NCBI GenBank assembly: GCA_049366815.1
Contig: JBMNCO010000101.1
Location: forward strand, 39,407 to 103,406
Reading direction: 5' to 3'
DNA: 64,000 nt
Origin: CAYNYM01 sp049366815
GTDB taxonomy: Bacteria; Desulfobacterota; DSM-4660; Desulfatiglandales; HGW-15
Shown: positions 9,034 to 17,531 of the stretch, piece after piece
Layout: every line of letters begins with the position of its first letter
Numbering within the stretch: position 1 is the first letter of the stretch
Notes under the pieces: model-generated
What the model saw: the letters and a program-made list of their open reading frames with translations, nothing else
Database searches by the model: none
What the model was told of the DNA's origin: nothing
Made by a program: the position numbers and the translations under genes

Positions 9034-9573
9034 ATGAAAAAGTTTCATAAACCCTTGTGGGTTGTCTTTACTTGTCTGGTCCTTTTTGCCTTTGCCTGTG
9101 TCACGATCAACATCTACTTCCCGGCTGAAAAGGTGGAATCCGTGGCGGGTGAGATCGTGAACGAGATCCGGGGCAAGAAGGCCGAAGAGGGTTTGAACAA
9201 GGAAGGGAATTCCCTGCTGCAACACATACTGGTCGCTCTCGCCCCTTCAACGGCCTGGGCCCAGGACGTCACGAACGTCTCCAACCCCACGATCCGGGCA
9301 CTCAAAACCAATATGAAGGCCCGATTCGCCCAGATGAAGCCGTTTTATCAAAAGGGTGCACTCACGGAAGGCGGCGATGGGTATGTCTCACTGGGAAACA
9401 CGGGCGATCTCGGCCTCAAGGAAAAGCGCGATCTAAAAGCCCTTGTGGATGCGGAAAACAGTGATCGTCAAACACTTTACGCTGAAGTCGCCAAGGCCCT
9501 CAAGATAGACCCCGGTCAAGTCAACAGGATTGCGGAGATTTTTGCCAAGGAATGGCAGAAACCTGTAAGATAG
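9034..9573 (+). CDS. DUF1318 (YdbL-like) lipoprotein, possible YnbE-YdbL fusion
   Basis: The ATG at 9034 has AGGAG seven bases upstream. A signal peptide ends at LFAFAC, with Cys22 as the likely lipidation site, directly followed by VTINIYFPAEKVE, which resembles the start of the small lipoprotein YnbE (ITINMNVKIE). Residues about 75-179 match DUF1318/YdbL: a region of alternating charged helices around DLGLKEKRDLKALVDAEN and the terminal RIAEIFAKEW. In E. coli YnbE and YdbL are separate proteins; YnbE bridges YdbH to the outer membrane and YdbL assists. Here both parts appear to be one 179-residue chain. It follows the YdbH-like gene by 33 bp and is surely cotranscribed. The fusion interpretation is inference. 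Confidence 0.82.
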   Translation: MKKFHKPLWVVFTCLVLFAFACVTINIYFPAEKVESVAGEIVNEIRGKKAEEGLNKEGNSLLQHILVALAPSTAWAQDVTNVSNPTIRALKTNMKARFAQMKPFYQKGALTEGGDGYVSLGNTGDLGLKEKRDLKALVDAENSDRQTLYAEVAKALKIDPGQVNRIAEIFAKEWQKPVR

Positions 9574-9579
9574 CGCTCG

Positions 9580-9602
9580 TCCGGAAAGGTCGTATTTCCG
9601 GA
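9580..9602 (+). terminator. Hairpin after the DUF1318 gene (weak terminator)
   Basis: The perfect 8-bp arms TCCGGAAA and TTTCCGGA are separated by seven bases, starting seven bases after the stop codon. No T-run follows, so this may be an mRNA-stabilising hairpin rather than an intrinsic terminator. Confidence 0.35.
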
Positions 9603-9745
9603 TGGAAACAAGACAGAGGTTTTTCGCCGGATTCACAGCGGCAAAGGATGAGGCCTGACCCGGCCCCGGCAGGAAGGCTGGTTTTTCCACAAGGCCGTCA
9701 GTCTTTTCAGTATTCCAGCCCCGAAGAACAGTCTTACAGAATCTC

Positions 9746-10459
9746 ATGGAAAAGATACCACCCGAGACCTATGACAAATACATAAAGGCCCTCATGGATA
9801 TAAGCCGGGCCATTACGTCGGATTTGTACCTCGAGGATATCTTGAAACTCATTGTGATGGTCACCGCCAGGGTGACGGGTGTCGAGATCTGTTCCCTGTG
9901 GCTGATCGATGAATCGTCGGATCCCATAAAGATCCGCCTCAAGGCCACCCAGGCCATTGACCCCGAATACGTGAAAGACCGGGCCCTGGACAGAGTCGAA
10001 GGCGTGGTGGGCTTTGTAGCCACGCACAACCAACCGCTTATCATAAAGGATGTCCTGAAAGAGCCTCGATTCAAAGAAAAGGAAATGGCCCAAAAGCTCG
10101 GTCTCGTCTCGATGCTCAGTGTGCCGTTACGCGTCAAGAACGATAAAGTGATCGGCGTACTCAACTGCTTTACATCAGAGCCGCACGATTTCAGCGACAC
10201 AGAGATAAACCTCATAACGACTGTGGCCAACCAGGCGGCGGTCGCCATTTACAACACTGAACTCATCGTGGAGACCAGGGTCATCCAGGAGGAACTGGAA
10301 AAACGGAAACTTCTGGACAGGGCCAAGGAGGTCCTCATGCGCAAGCGCAACATAAGCGCCACCGAGGCCCACCGCTGGATTCAAAAGCGCAGCATGGACT
10401 CCAGAAAATCCATGACCATGGTGGCGGAGGCGATTCTCATTTCAGAGGAATTGGAGTAG
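9746..10459 (+). CDS. GAF-ANTAR RNA-binding antitermination regulator
   Basis: This 237-residue cytoplasmic protein has a GAF sensor domain at about residues 20-165 (motifs ICSLWLID, GVVGFVATHNQPLII, SMLSVPLRVKNDKVIGVLNCF) followed by a C-terminal three-helix ANTAR domain at about 175-235 (ELEKRKLLDRAKEVLMRK, then ATEAHRWIQKRSMDSRKSM). ANTAR domains bind dual-hexaloop RNA and prevent termination of transcription; GAF-ANTAR proteins couple this to a small ligand or signal. The gene stands alone between the YdbH module and a secreted-protein gene. No matching dual-hexaloop terminator was recognised in the window, so its targets are unknown. The domain assignment is strong. Confidence 0.88.
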   Translation: MEKIPPETYDKYIKALMDISRAITSDLYLEDILKLIVMVTARVTGVEICSLWLIDESSDPIKIRLKATQAIDPEYVKDRALDRVEGVVGFVATHNQPLIIKDVLKEPRFKEKEMAQKLGLVSMLSVPLRVKNDKVIGVLNCFTSEPHDFSDTEINLITTVANQAAVAIYNTELIVETRVIQEELEKRKLLDRAKEVLMRKRNISATEAHRWIQKRSMDSRKSMTMVAEAILISEELE

Positions 10460-10489
10460 GCTGCAATTCACATTGCGCGGTTCCACACC

Positions 10490-10517
10490 TTGACACCGTT
10501 GAATGCTGCGATGTAAT
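10490..10517 (+). promoter_or_regulatory. Sigma-70-type promoter for the secreted repeat protein
   Basis: TTGACA at 10490-10495, a 16-bp spacer, then TGTAAT at 10512-10517. The predicted start of transcription is about 70 bp before the gene, whose AAGGAGG ribosome-binding site lies at about 10580. Confidence 0.5.
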
Positions 10518-10592
10518 TGCGGTCCTTCAGGCCCTGCAGGATTTCGGCAAAGACGAGTCAGATGCAGTCTATTTTGACCTAAGGAGGACACC

Positions 10593-11585
10593 ATGAAAAG
10601 ATGGATGTTTGTCGGAACATTGATGTTTGTCGCAATTTTTTCGGCCGTTGATCTCTTTTCCGCAACCTATGATCTGACGGGCACCTGGAATCATACGATA
10701 TCCAATAACTTTGCCATTGGAGATATCGGGTGTGTCCCCGCTGCCGACACATCAGGAACATGTACCATAGAACAGACCGGCGACACCTTTACGCTTACCT
10801 TTATTTCCGGTGTGGTATGCGATCCACCCGATGCCTGCATTTTTGATGGAAAGGTGGACGGTGACGTTTACACGTCTGTATCCATCTACCCGGTTGATGA
10901 AGAAGGCGGGTTGGTTGCAGCTCTCCTGAGATTTACCGCTTCATCGGCCACATCAGCCTCCGGATCAGGGGCCTATGAGTACAGCCACCCCAGCGGAGAA
11001 TGGGAGTGCATGTGGGGCAATCAAATGGCCCTGGCACGATCAGAGGACCCTGGCGATCCGGGATGGAATGATCCGGAATGGGTGACCGTCAGCGGCATCG
11101 TCCGCTACGACGGCAACCCGGTCTGTGCCATGGTCCTGGCCAATGGGCAGCACATGTTCACGTGTGAAGAAGGCGATCATTTCGGCAAGTACAGGCTCAA
11201 CGTCCCGCTTGATCTCAACGGAAAGATCACGATTCAGGCCTTTGTTTCCGGTTTGGCCCCTTTCCTCACAACCACAGACACATCCGATCTGGAAATAGAC
11301 ATCGACATGCAGCCTTTCAGCCCGGAAAACAGATCGCCGGCCGTGACCGCGGAAACCACGCCCGATTCCTCGGTACCGGTCGGCTGGGCAAGGATAACAG
11401 GCACCGTGGATCTGGACGGCACGCCGCTCTGCGCCATGGTCCTGGCCAACGGTCAACACATGTTCTCATGTGATGACAACCTTGGAGCTTATGACCTGAC
11501 GGTGCCACTGGACGGCCACGGTGAAATCACCCTGTTCGTGTTCGTCAGTGGGTTGCAGCCCTACCAGGTGACCTTTGCACCCTGA
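10593..11585 (+). CDS. Secreted protein with two CAMVLANGQHMF repeats
   Basis: The 330-residue product begins with a signal peptide (MKRWMFVGTLMFVAIF..., cleavage probably after DLFSA), so it is exported. Residues 20-145 form a beta-rich domain of unknown family with several cysteines. Two copies of a ~75-residue module follow (about 160-240 and 258-330); each starts VSGIVRYDGNPV- or ITGTVDLDGTPL-, contains CAMVLANGQHMF with a second Cys five or so residues later, and ends VFVSGL-P. The module resembles carboxypeptidase-regulatory-like or prealbumin-like beta sandwiches with a disulphide. It has its own promoter and a strong AAGGAGG site. The function is not known. I have seen the CAMVLANGQ pattern as a recurrent element of Desulfobacterota secreted proteins, but cannot document this here. 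Confidence 0.8.
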   Translation: MKRWMFVGTLMFVAIFSAVDLFSATYDLTGTWNHTISNNFAIGDIGCVPAADTSGTCTIEQTGDTFTLTFISGVVCDPPDACIFDGKVDGDVYTSVSIYPVDEEGGLVAALLRFTASSATSASGSGAYEYSHPSGEWECMWGNQMALARSEDPGDPGWNDPEWVTVSGIVRYDGNPVCAMVLANGQHMFTCEEGDHFGKYRLNVPLDLNGKITIQAFVSGLAPFLTTTDTSDLEIDIDMQPFSPENRSPAVTAETTPDSSVPVGWARITGTVDLDGTPLCAMVLANGQHMFSCDDNLGAYDLTVPLDGHGEITLFVFVSGLQPYQVTFAP

Positions 11586-11690
11586 CACTGAAAGGTGAAC
11601 GGAGGGCGGAGGGAGCGTGGCGGAGACAACATTCCGGCCCATGCCTGGAGCAGGCATCGTGAAGATGATCGGGTCCTTGTCTGCGTTAGA

Positions 11691-11730
11691 AAGAAAAAAG
11701 GCCGGGCCGCTTTCTCGGGTGCGGCCCCGG
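11691..11730 (-). terminator. Intrinsic terminator of the catabolic operon
   Basis: Read on the minus strand, CCGGGGCCGC, a ten-base loop, GCGGCCCGG and then CCTTTTTTC. The GC-rich stem and T-run are a textbook rho-independent terminator, placed 31 bp after the stop codon of the acyl-CoA ligase gene. Confidence 0.85.
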
Positions 11731-11761
11731 TGTCCTGTTCGAAAAGAGTTTTTTTACGGCG

Positions 11762-13366
11762 TCAACCTTCCTGCCTGGCCTTTTTGTAAGCGTCCCGCAG
11801 TTCACGCTTGAGTATCTTCCCTGCCGGATTCTTGGGCAGGGCATCCACGAAATCCACAGACTTCGGGGCCTTGAACCGGGCCATCCGCTCCTTGCAGAAT
11901 GTGATGATCTCCTCTTCCGTGACCGCCTGCCCCTGCTTCAGGACGACGACGGCATGGACCTTCTCCACCCAGTAGGCATCCGGAAGACCGATGACCGCGG
12001 CCTCCTGGACGGCGGGATGCGCGTAGAGGATCTCCTCCACTTCACGGGGAAAGATATTCTCCCCGCCGGAGACGATCATATCCCTTTTTCTGTCCACAAT
12101 GTAGATGTGGCCCTGCTCGTCATAGCGTCCCATATCACCGGTGTGGACATATCCGTCGATGACCGTCTCACGGGTCTCTTCCGGTTTGTGCCACCACTCC
12201 TCCAAAACGCCCTTGCTGTGGACAATGATTTCACCCACCTCCCCAGGCGCCACGTCCTTTTCCTCCTCGTTTACGATCCGGACATGGACCCCGATGTGGG
12301 GAAACCCGGCCGAGGCCAGGGTCTTCTGCTCTTCGGGCGGGCGGCCCAGGAGGTCGTGCTGCTTTCTTGACAGCATGGTGACACAGGGTCCGTCTTCTGT
12401 GGACCCGTAAAACTGGAGAAAGATGGGACCCCACTTCTCCATTCCCCTCTTGAGCAGTTCCACCGGCATGGGAGAGGCGGCATAAAACATGCGTTTCAGG
12501 CTGCTGAGATCGTATTGGTCCACGTCGGGCAGGGCGAGGAAGGAGGCCAGATGGGTCGCCACGATATGGATGTCCGTGGCCCTTTCATCCTGTATGGCCT
12601 GGAGCGTGGCCCCGGGATCAAAGGAGATCTGGGGCATGATGACATTACTCCCGCCTACAAAGAAATACCCCCACATGTTCTTTGTGCCGCCCACATGAAA
12701 GAGTGGCATGATCTGGATGTGCTTGTCCCCATGCTCCAGGGTGAGGGCCACGGCAAACCTCCGGGTGTCGTCCATGCCGCGGGCCTGGGTGTAGAGGGCT
12801 CCCCGGGGGACGCCGGTGGTGCCGCTGGTGTAGAAGATAAAGACCGGGTCCTCCTCCCGCACCTCGACATCCGGTTCATCGTCGGGATACCGGGCCGTCA
12901 GATCGCCGTATGAAATCATGTCCGGCCCGGTGCCTTTGAAAAGGATGACGTTTTTTACACGAGGCAACCGGGGCCTGAGGGCCTGGACGGTCTCGACCAT
13001 CTCCGGGCCGACAAAGAGGGTCGTGGCCTCCGAGTAGTTGATGAGGTAGTCCAGTTCATCCACCTTCAGCCGGGCGTTGTAAGGCGATGAGACAAAACCG
13101 CCCTTCATGGCCGCAGCGTAGACATCCGTGTATTCGATGCAGTTCCAGGAATAAACGCCGAGCACCTCCCCCTTTTTGACGCCCATGTCGGTCAGGGCGT
13201 GGATCAGGCGGTTCGTCCGTGCATTGCATTGGGAGAATGTCACCCGTTCCTCACCGCATTTAAAGGCCATTTGATCCGGATAGAGCAAGGCATTTCGATA
13301 AATGATATCCCCGTAGGTCCCGACCTTGTATCGGGAGAGCTCCTTGAGTATGAATTTCTCTGACAT
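11762..13366 (-). CDS. AMP-forming acyl-CoA ligase
   Basis: This 534-residue enzyme activates a carboxylic acid with ATP and CoA. Adenylate-forming family motifs are in order: the P-loop-like FIFYTSGTTGVPRGA (about 180-194), PLFHVGG (about 225), FYGSTEDG (about 330), the HTGDMG motif (about 415), DRKRDMIVSGGENIFP (about 432) and the catalytic Lys in NPAGKILKREL near the end. It is the last gene of a - strand operon and is followed by a strong terminator. In context it would make the CoA thioester on which the hydratase, dehydrogenase and molybdenum hydroxylase of the same cluster act. Substrate choice (short, medium, aromatic or alicyclic acid) cannot be read from the sequence. Confidence 0.9.
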   Translation of the reverse strand: MSEKFILKELSRYKVGTYGDIIYRNALLYPDQMAFKCGEERVTFSQCNARTNRLIHALTDMGVKKGEVLGVYSWNCIEYTDVYAAAMKGGFVSSPYNARLKVDELDYLINYSEATTLFVGPEMVETVQALRPRLPRVKNVILFKGTGPDMISYGDLTARYPDDEPDVEVREEDPVFIFYTSGTTGVPRGALYTQARGMDDTRRFAVALTLEHGDKHIQIMPLFHVGGTKNMWGYFFVGGSNVIMPQISFDPGATLQAIQDERATDIHIVATHLASFLALPDVDQYDLSSLKRMFYAASPMPVELLKRGMEKWGPIFLQFYGSTEDGPCVTMLSRKQHDLLGRPPEEQKTLASAGFPHIGVHVRIVNEEEKDVAPGEVGEIIVHSKGVLEEWWHKPEETRETVIDGYVHTGDMGRYDEQGHIYIVDRKRDMIVSGGENIFPREVEEILYAHPAVQEAAVIGLPDAYWVEKVHAVVVLKQGQAVTEEEIITFCKERMARFKAPKSVDFVDALPKNPAGKILKRELRDAYKKARQEG

Positions 13367-13482
13367 GTTACCCTCCCCTTACAGGCACCCGGATTCCGTG
13401 TCCGGGATGTCTGACACCCTATTGCGCAGCTGATGCAGCGCGGTTTCCTCCTGAAGAGACCGATGGCCTCGTCAGGCCATGA

Positions 13483-14256
13483 CTACTTGCCCTGAAATTC
13501 GGGTTTCCTCTTTTCGCGAAAGGCGGTGACCCCTTCCTTAAAATCCCTTGTAGACATGATAGAGGTCTGGAGATCGTCCTCCATGCGCAGGCCTTCTTCC
13601 AGGGACATGCTCAGGCCCCTGAGCATGCACTCCTTGGCGCATCTCACCGCAAGCGGCCCCGCCTCGCAGATGGCTTCGGCCATTTTTATGGCCTCGTCCA
13701 TGAGCCGGTCCAGGGGGACGACCTTGTTGACAAGGCCTATCCGGTAGGCCTCCGCGGCATCGATGGTCTTTCCCGTAAAGAGCATTTCGGCGGCCAGACG
13801 GACCGGTATCGTCCGGGGCAATCTCTGGGTCCCGCCCCCTCCGGGACAAAGGCCCACTTTCACCTCCGGCAATCCGAACCTGGCATTTTCGGATGCGATC
13901 ATGATGTCGCAGGCCAGGGAGATCTCGAGCCCCCCTCCGATGGTCAGGCCGTTGTTGGCTGCGATCAGGGGCTTCCAGATATCGAGCGTACGAATGACTG
14001 CGGTCGGTCGCTGCCATTTCTTGTCCGTTGTTCTCTGGACAAGGGGAAGATAGTCGTTGATGTCCACCCCTGCACTGAAGACCTTGTCTCCCGTTCCGGT
14101 GATAATGCCGACCCACAAATCGTCGTCATCACGAAAATCGTAGAGGGCATCCTGAAACTGCTGCATACCCTCCACATTCATAGCCCCCATTGCTTCAGGC
14201 CTGTTGATCCTGAAGATGGCGATTCGGTTCTTCTTGGTATATTCGAGGATAGCCAT
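13483..14256 (-). CDS. Enoyl-CoA hydratase/isomerase family protein
   Basis: This 257-residue crotonase-fold protein carries the oxyanion-hole segments FSAGVDINDY and ANNGLTIGGGLEISLACDI, and both catalytic glutamates of hydratases at E131 (in GLPEVKVGL) and E157 (in AAEMLFTG), judged by alignment from memory to rat enoyl-CoA hydratase. It should hydrate a 2-enoyl-CoA or a cyclic enoyl-CoA in the cytoplasm. It lies between the SDR and the acyl-CoA ligase on the same strand with ~115-bp gaps, so it is probably in the same transcript. The CoA ligase and the SDR (a possible 3-hydroxyacyl-CoA dehydrogenase) make a beta-oxidation-like trio. Confidence 0.9.
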   Translation of the reverse strand: MAILEYTKKNRIAIFRINRPEAMGAMNVEGMQQFQDALYDFRDDDDLWVGIITGTGDKVFSAGVDINDYLPLVQRTTDKKWQRPTAVIRTLDIWKPLIAANNGLTIGGGLEISLACDIMIASENARFGLPEVKVGLCPGGGGTQRLPRTIPVRLAAEMLFTGKTIDAAEAYRIGLVNKVVPLDRLMDEAIKMAEAICEAGPLAVRCAKECMLRGLSMSLEEGLRMEDDLQTSIMSTRDFKEGVTAFREKRKPEFQGK

Positions 14257-14369
14257 GGTTCCCTCCTGGAATTTTCATGTGGAGTCTATTCCCTTACGAC
14301 AGCCCTCAGCAGGCGCGGGACGCACTTGTCACCGGTCTCATCGTGGCCGGAGGATTGTCTGTCAGTGGC

Positions 14370-15167
14370 CTAATAAATGACGTGATGACCACAGTGGGTC
14401 ACAATGGTTTGTCCGGTAATGGCGCTTGATTCGTCCGATGCAAGGAACACAGCGGTAGCGGCGACCTCGTGTTCTTCGGCCGCCCTTCCAAGGGAATAGT
14501 TGGCCGTAAGTTTAGCCCATAATTCATCAAAGGGAACTCCCAGGGCCTCGGACCGGCCCTTGACCACGCTGATGATCCGTTCCCCCTTTACAGCCGCCGG
14601 GCTGATGGCATTGACCCGGATGTTGTGTTCGCCGACCTCCACGGAAAGGGTTTCCGTCAGACCGATGACGCCCATCTTGGCACAGCAGTAAGGGCTTCGC
14701 ATGGGATAGCCGCCCCGGCCGTCGCCGGCCCGCCCGCCTTCAGCGGCCATGTTGATGATGATGCCGCTCTTTTGCGGGATCATGTGTTTGAGGGCGTATT
14801 TCGAGCAGAGCATGCTTCCGGTCAGGTCGATGGACAGGACCTTGTTCCAGTCCTCCAGCTTCAGGTCCACCACCCCGGCGGTAGGCCCTCCTATGCCGCT
14901 GTTGTTGACCAGAATGTCGATCCTGCCGAAGGTCTTGAGGGTTTCCTCCACCAGGCGCTCCACCTGTTTCTCATCGGTGATGTCCGTCTGAACGGCCTTT
15001 GCCCTGCCCCCTTTGGCCTCAATCTCCGCAACGGTCTCTTCCAGTTTGGACAGCGTGGTCGCGGCAACCACGACGGCCGCGCCCTCGGCTGCAAAGGCAA
15101 GGGCAATGGCCTTGCCGATGCCCCGTCCCCCGCCCGTAATCACGGCAACCTTGTCTTTAAGTCTCAT
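14370..15167 (-). CDS. SDR family oxidoreductase lacking the usual catalytic Ser
   Basis: This 265-residue short-chain dehydrogenase has the Rossmann motif TGGGRGIG at residues 11-18, NNSG at 88-91 and the active-site YCCAK with Y160 and K164. In typical SDRs the catalytic Ser lies in a segment like INISS; here it reads INMAAEGG (residues 138-145), so Ala replaces Ser, and an insertion of about ten residues separates this from the Tyr. The enzyme may use another residue or a substrate hydroxyl, or may not be a simple alcohol dehydrogenase. It lies directly downstream of the molybdenum hydroxylase genes (70-bp gap) and upstream of the enoyl-CoA hydratase. The cofactor is likely NAD(H), but no acidic residue decides it. 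Confidence 0.87.
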   Translation of the reverse strand: MRLKDKVAVITGGGRGIGKAIALAFAAEGAAVVVAATTLSKLEETVAEIEAKGGRAKAVQTDITDEKQVERLVEETLKTFGRIDILVNNSGIGGPTAGVVDLKLEDWNKVLSIDLTGSMLCSKYALKHMIPQKSGIIINMAAEGGRAGDGRGGYPMRSPYCCAKMGVIGLTETLSVEVGEHNIRVNAISPAAVKGERIISVVKGRSEALGVPFDELWAKLTANYSLGRAAEEHEVAATAVFLASDESSAITGQTIVTHCGHHVIY

Positions 15168-15237
15168 GAAGGTCCTCCTTGCTTTTATGTTGTTGAGGGT
15201 GGTGTGGCCCCTCAGGCCGGAAACATCTCCCCTTCTT

Positions 15238-17529
15238 TCATGACTTCGACTTCCTGTCCCTGATGGCCATGGCGATCTTTTCAGGTGTCACGGGCTGTTC
15301 CTTGAACCAGATCCCGGTGGCATCGTGGATGGCGCTGACGACCGAGGGCGGTGCACTCACGATGGCCCCTTCGGAGGCCTCCTTGGCCCCGTATGGCCCG
15401 TGGGGGTCGTCGGTGATGATATCGATCACCTCGATCCGTGGGCTGTCCAGGGAAAGGGGCATCTTGTAGTCCGCCAGGTTCGAGTTCAGGGTGCGGCCCC
15501 GGTCCATCCTGAACTCCTCATAGAGGGTCTGTCCCAACCCCTGCACGGCCGCCCCCTGGTTCTGGGCCTCCACGTTAATGGGGTTCAGGGGTTTGCCGCA
15601 GTCGTGGGCGATGATCATGTCCGTACACTTGACAAAACCCGTTTCCGTATCCACGCTCACCCTGGAGAGCTGCGAGGTGAAGCTGTAGGCGGTGCCGGCA
15701 TTACCCGCACCCCTGTCAAAGTCCAGCACATCGATGCCGTACTGGGAATAGCCCTTGCCCAGGATCACCGCACCGGAACCTGAATAGGAGGCCACCTTGG
15801 CCAGATTTTCAAAGGGCATGACCTTATCCGGCGATCCCTTGACCGAGACCTTCCGATCCCTGAAGACGATGTCCTCGGGACTGCACCCCCACTTCTCGGC
15901 GGCAGCCGTGGCGAGTTGCCCTTTCACGTCCTGTGCCGCCTTGCGGGCGGCCTCACCGGCCAGGACCGTGACACGGCTGCCGTAGCTTCCGGCGTCACAG
16001 GGGGTCAGGGCCGTATCCACCCGCTTGATATCCACATCTTCCACCCGCAGCCCCAGTTCCTCGGCGATGATCTGCACCAGGACCGTGTCCGAGCCCTGGC
16101 CGCAGTCCGTGGCGCCGGTCAGGTAGTCGATCGTCCCGTCCTCACAGAGCCTCACCACGGCCCCGCAGGACTGGTGGCCCCGCTGACGCGCCCCGCTCAG
16201 GTAGGAGGTGCCCGACAGCCCCACACCTTCAAGGACAGGGCCTTCGGCCGTCTTTTTCCTTCCCCTCTCTTTCCACTCGGGCCTCTCGGCCAGGGTCTCG
16301 AGCCCTTCGCTGAGGCCGCAGGAGTCCACCGTGACCCTGTTGACCGTCGTGTGGGGGGCCGTAACGGCGTTCTTGAGCCTCACCTCCAGCGGATCAATCC
16401 CCAACTCTTCGGCCATCATCTCCATCTGGATCTCCGCTGCAAAACGCGTGTGGGTCACCCCGTGACCCCGCATGGCCGCGCCAATGGGATTGTTGGTAAA
16501 GATCCGGTAGGCGTCGTGCCTGTAGTGGGGGAGCTTGTAGGGCAGAGTGGTCATGCAACCGGTAAGATACATGGTCAGAGGCCCGATCGCCGTGTGCCCC
16601 CCTCCGTCGGCGATCACACGGGTCTGCAGGCCCGTGATGGTTCCGTCCTTCTTCATGCCCATCTTGCTGTAGACGATCATGTTGTGACGCCTGCGGCAGG
16701 TCATGAGGACCTCTTCCATGTTGTAGACGAACTTGACGGGCCTGCCCGTCCTCTTGGAAAAGAGACAGGCACAGAAGTCCCCGGCCAGGGAATCGTTCTT
16801 GGTCCCCCCGAACCCGCCCCCGATAAAGGGCTGGATGACCCTCACTTTGTTGAGGGGCAGGTTGAAGCAGGCCGCCAGGTGCCGGTAGACAAAATAGGGG
16901 CTCTGCTTGGCCGCCCAGATGGTGATCCCGGAGGAATCCCAGAGGGCCACCGCCGCCGGGGGTTCAAGATAGCCGGTAATCACGCGCCCCGTTTCGAAAC
17001 GTTCCTCCCGGACAAGGTCTGAATCCCTGAAGGCCTTCTCGACGTCCCCGAAATCCATGTGAAATTCCCAACTGACGTTGTTTTTCGCGTGATCGTAGAG
17101 CTGGGGCGCCCCCTCCTTCATGGCCTCCTCAGGATCATAGACCCCGGGCAATTCCTCGTACTCCACCTTGATGAGTTCCGTGGCCTCCTCGGCCGTGTCC
17201 TCGTCCACGGCCGCAACGGCGGCCACCGCCTCGGCCAGGTACCTTACCCGGTCGTCCGCCAGGGGCGCCTCGTCCCGGGTCTTGGGCATCCAGCCCCATC
17301 GCCATCCGTGAAAATCCTTTCCTGTCAGGACGCCCTTCACGCCTGGAAGCCGCTCCGCCCGGCTCGTATCGATGTTCAGGATCTTGGCATGGGCATGGGG
17401 GGACCTCAGGATCTTGCACCAGAGCATGCCGGGCATCTCGTAGTCGGCCGCATATTTGGCCTCCCCGGTCACCTTGGCCCTGCCGTCGACGCGGGGTATC
17501 CTTTTACCGATCACAGAATACGCTTCCAT
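15238..17529 (-). CDS. Molybdenum hydroxylase large (molybdopterin-binding) subunit
   Basis: This 763-residue protein belongs to the xanthine dehydrogenase/4-hydroxybenzoyl-CoA reductase/CO dehydrogenase family. It has the N-terminal aldehyde-oxidase-type domain (KRIPRVDGRAKVTGEAKYAADY), molybdopterin-contact loops such as QPFIGGGFGGTKND (about 240-253) and a C-terminal GAKEASEG (714-721) in which E717 should be the catalytic base near molybdenum. The neighbours encode the FeS and FAD subunits, giving a complete heterotrimer. CO dehydrogenase is unlikely because I see no AYxCSFR-type Mo/Cu loop. The enzyme probably hydroxylates an N-heterocyclic, aromatic or CoA-activated ring using water-derived oxygen. 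Its start is 2 bp downstream of the small-subunit stop. Confidence 0.9.
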   Translation of the reverse strand: MEAYSVIGKRIPRVDGRAKVTGEAKYAADYEMPGMLWCKILRSPHAHAKILNIDTSRAERLPGVKGVLTGKDFHGWRWGWMPKTRDEAPLADDRVRYLAEAVAAVAAVDEDTAEEATELIKVEYEELPGVYDPEEAMKEGAPQLYDHAKNNVSWEFHMDFGDVEKAFRDSDLVREERFETGRVITGYLEPPAAVALWDSSGITIWAAKQSPYFVYRHLAACFNLPLNKVRVIQPFIGGGFGGTKNDSLAGDFCACLFSKRTGRPVKFVYNMEEVLMTCRRRHNMIVYSKMGMKKDGTITGLQTRVIADGGGHTAIGPLTMYLTGCMTTLPYKLPHYRHDAYRIFTNNPIGAAMRGHGVTHTRFAAEIQMEMMAEELGIDPLEVRLKNAVTAPHTTVNRVTVDSCGLSEGLETLAERPEWKERGRKKTAEGPVLEGVGLSGTSYLSGARQRGHQSCGAVVRLCEDGTIDYLTGATDCGQGSDTVLVQIIAEELGLRVEDVDIKRVDTALTPCDAGSYGSRVTVLAGEAARKAAQDVKGQLATAAAEKWGCSPEDIVFRDRKVSVKGSPDKVMPFENLAKVASYSGSGAVILGKGYSQYGIDVLDFDRGAGNAGTAYSFTSQLSRVSVDTETGFVKCTDMIIAHDCGKPLNPINVEAQNQGAAVQGLGQTLYEEFRMDRGRTLNSNLADYKMPLSLDSPRIEVIDIITDDPHGPYGAKEASEGAIVSAPPSVVSAIHDATGIWFKEQPVTPEKIAMAIRDRKSKS

Positions 17530-17531
17530 GC

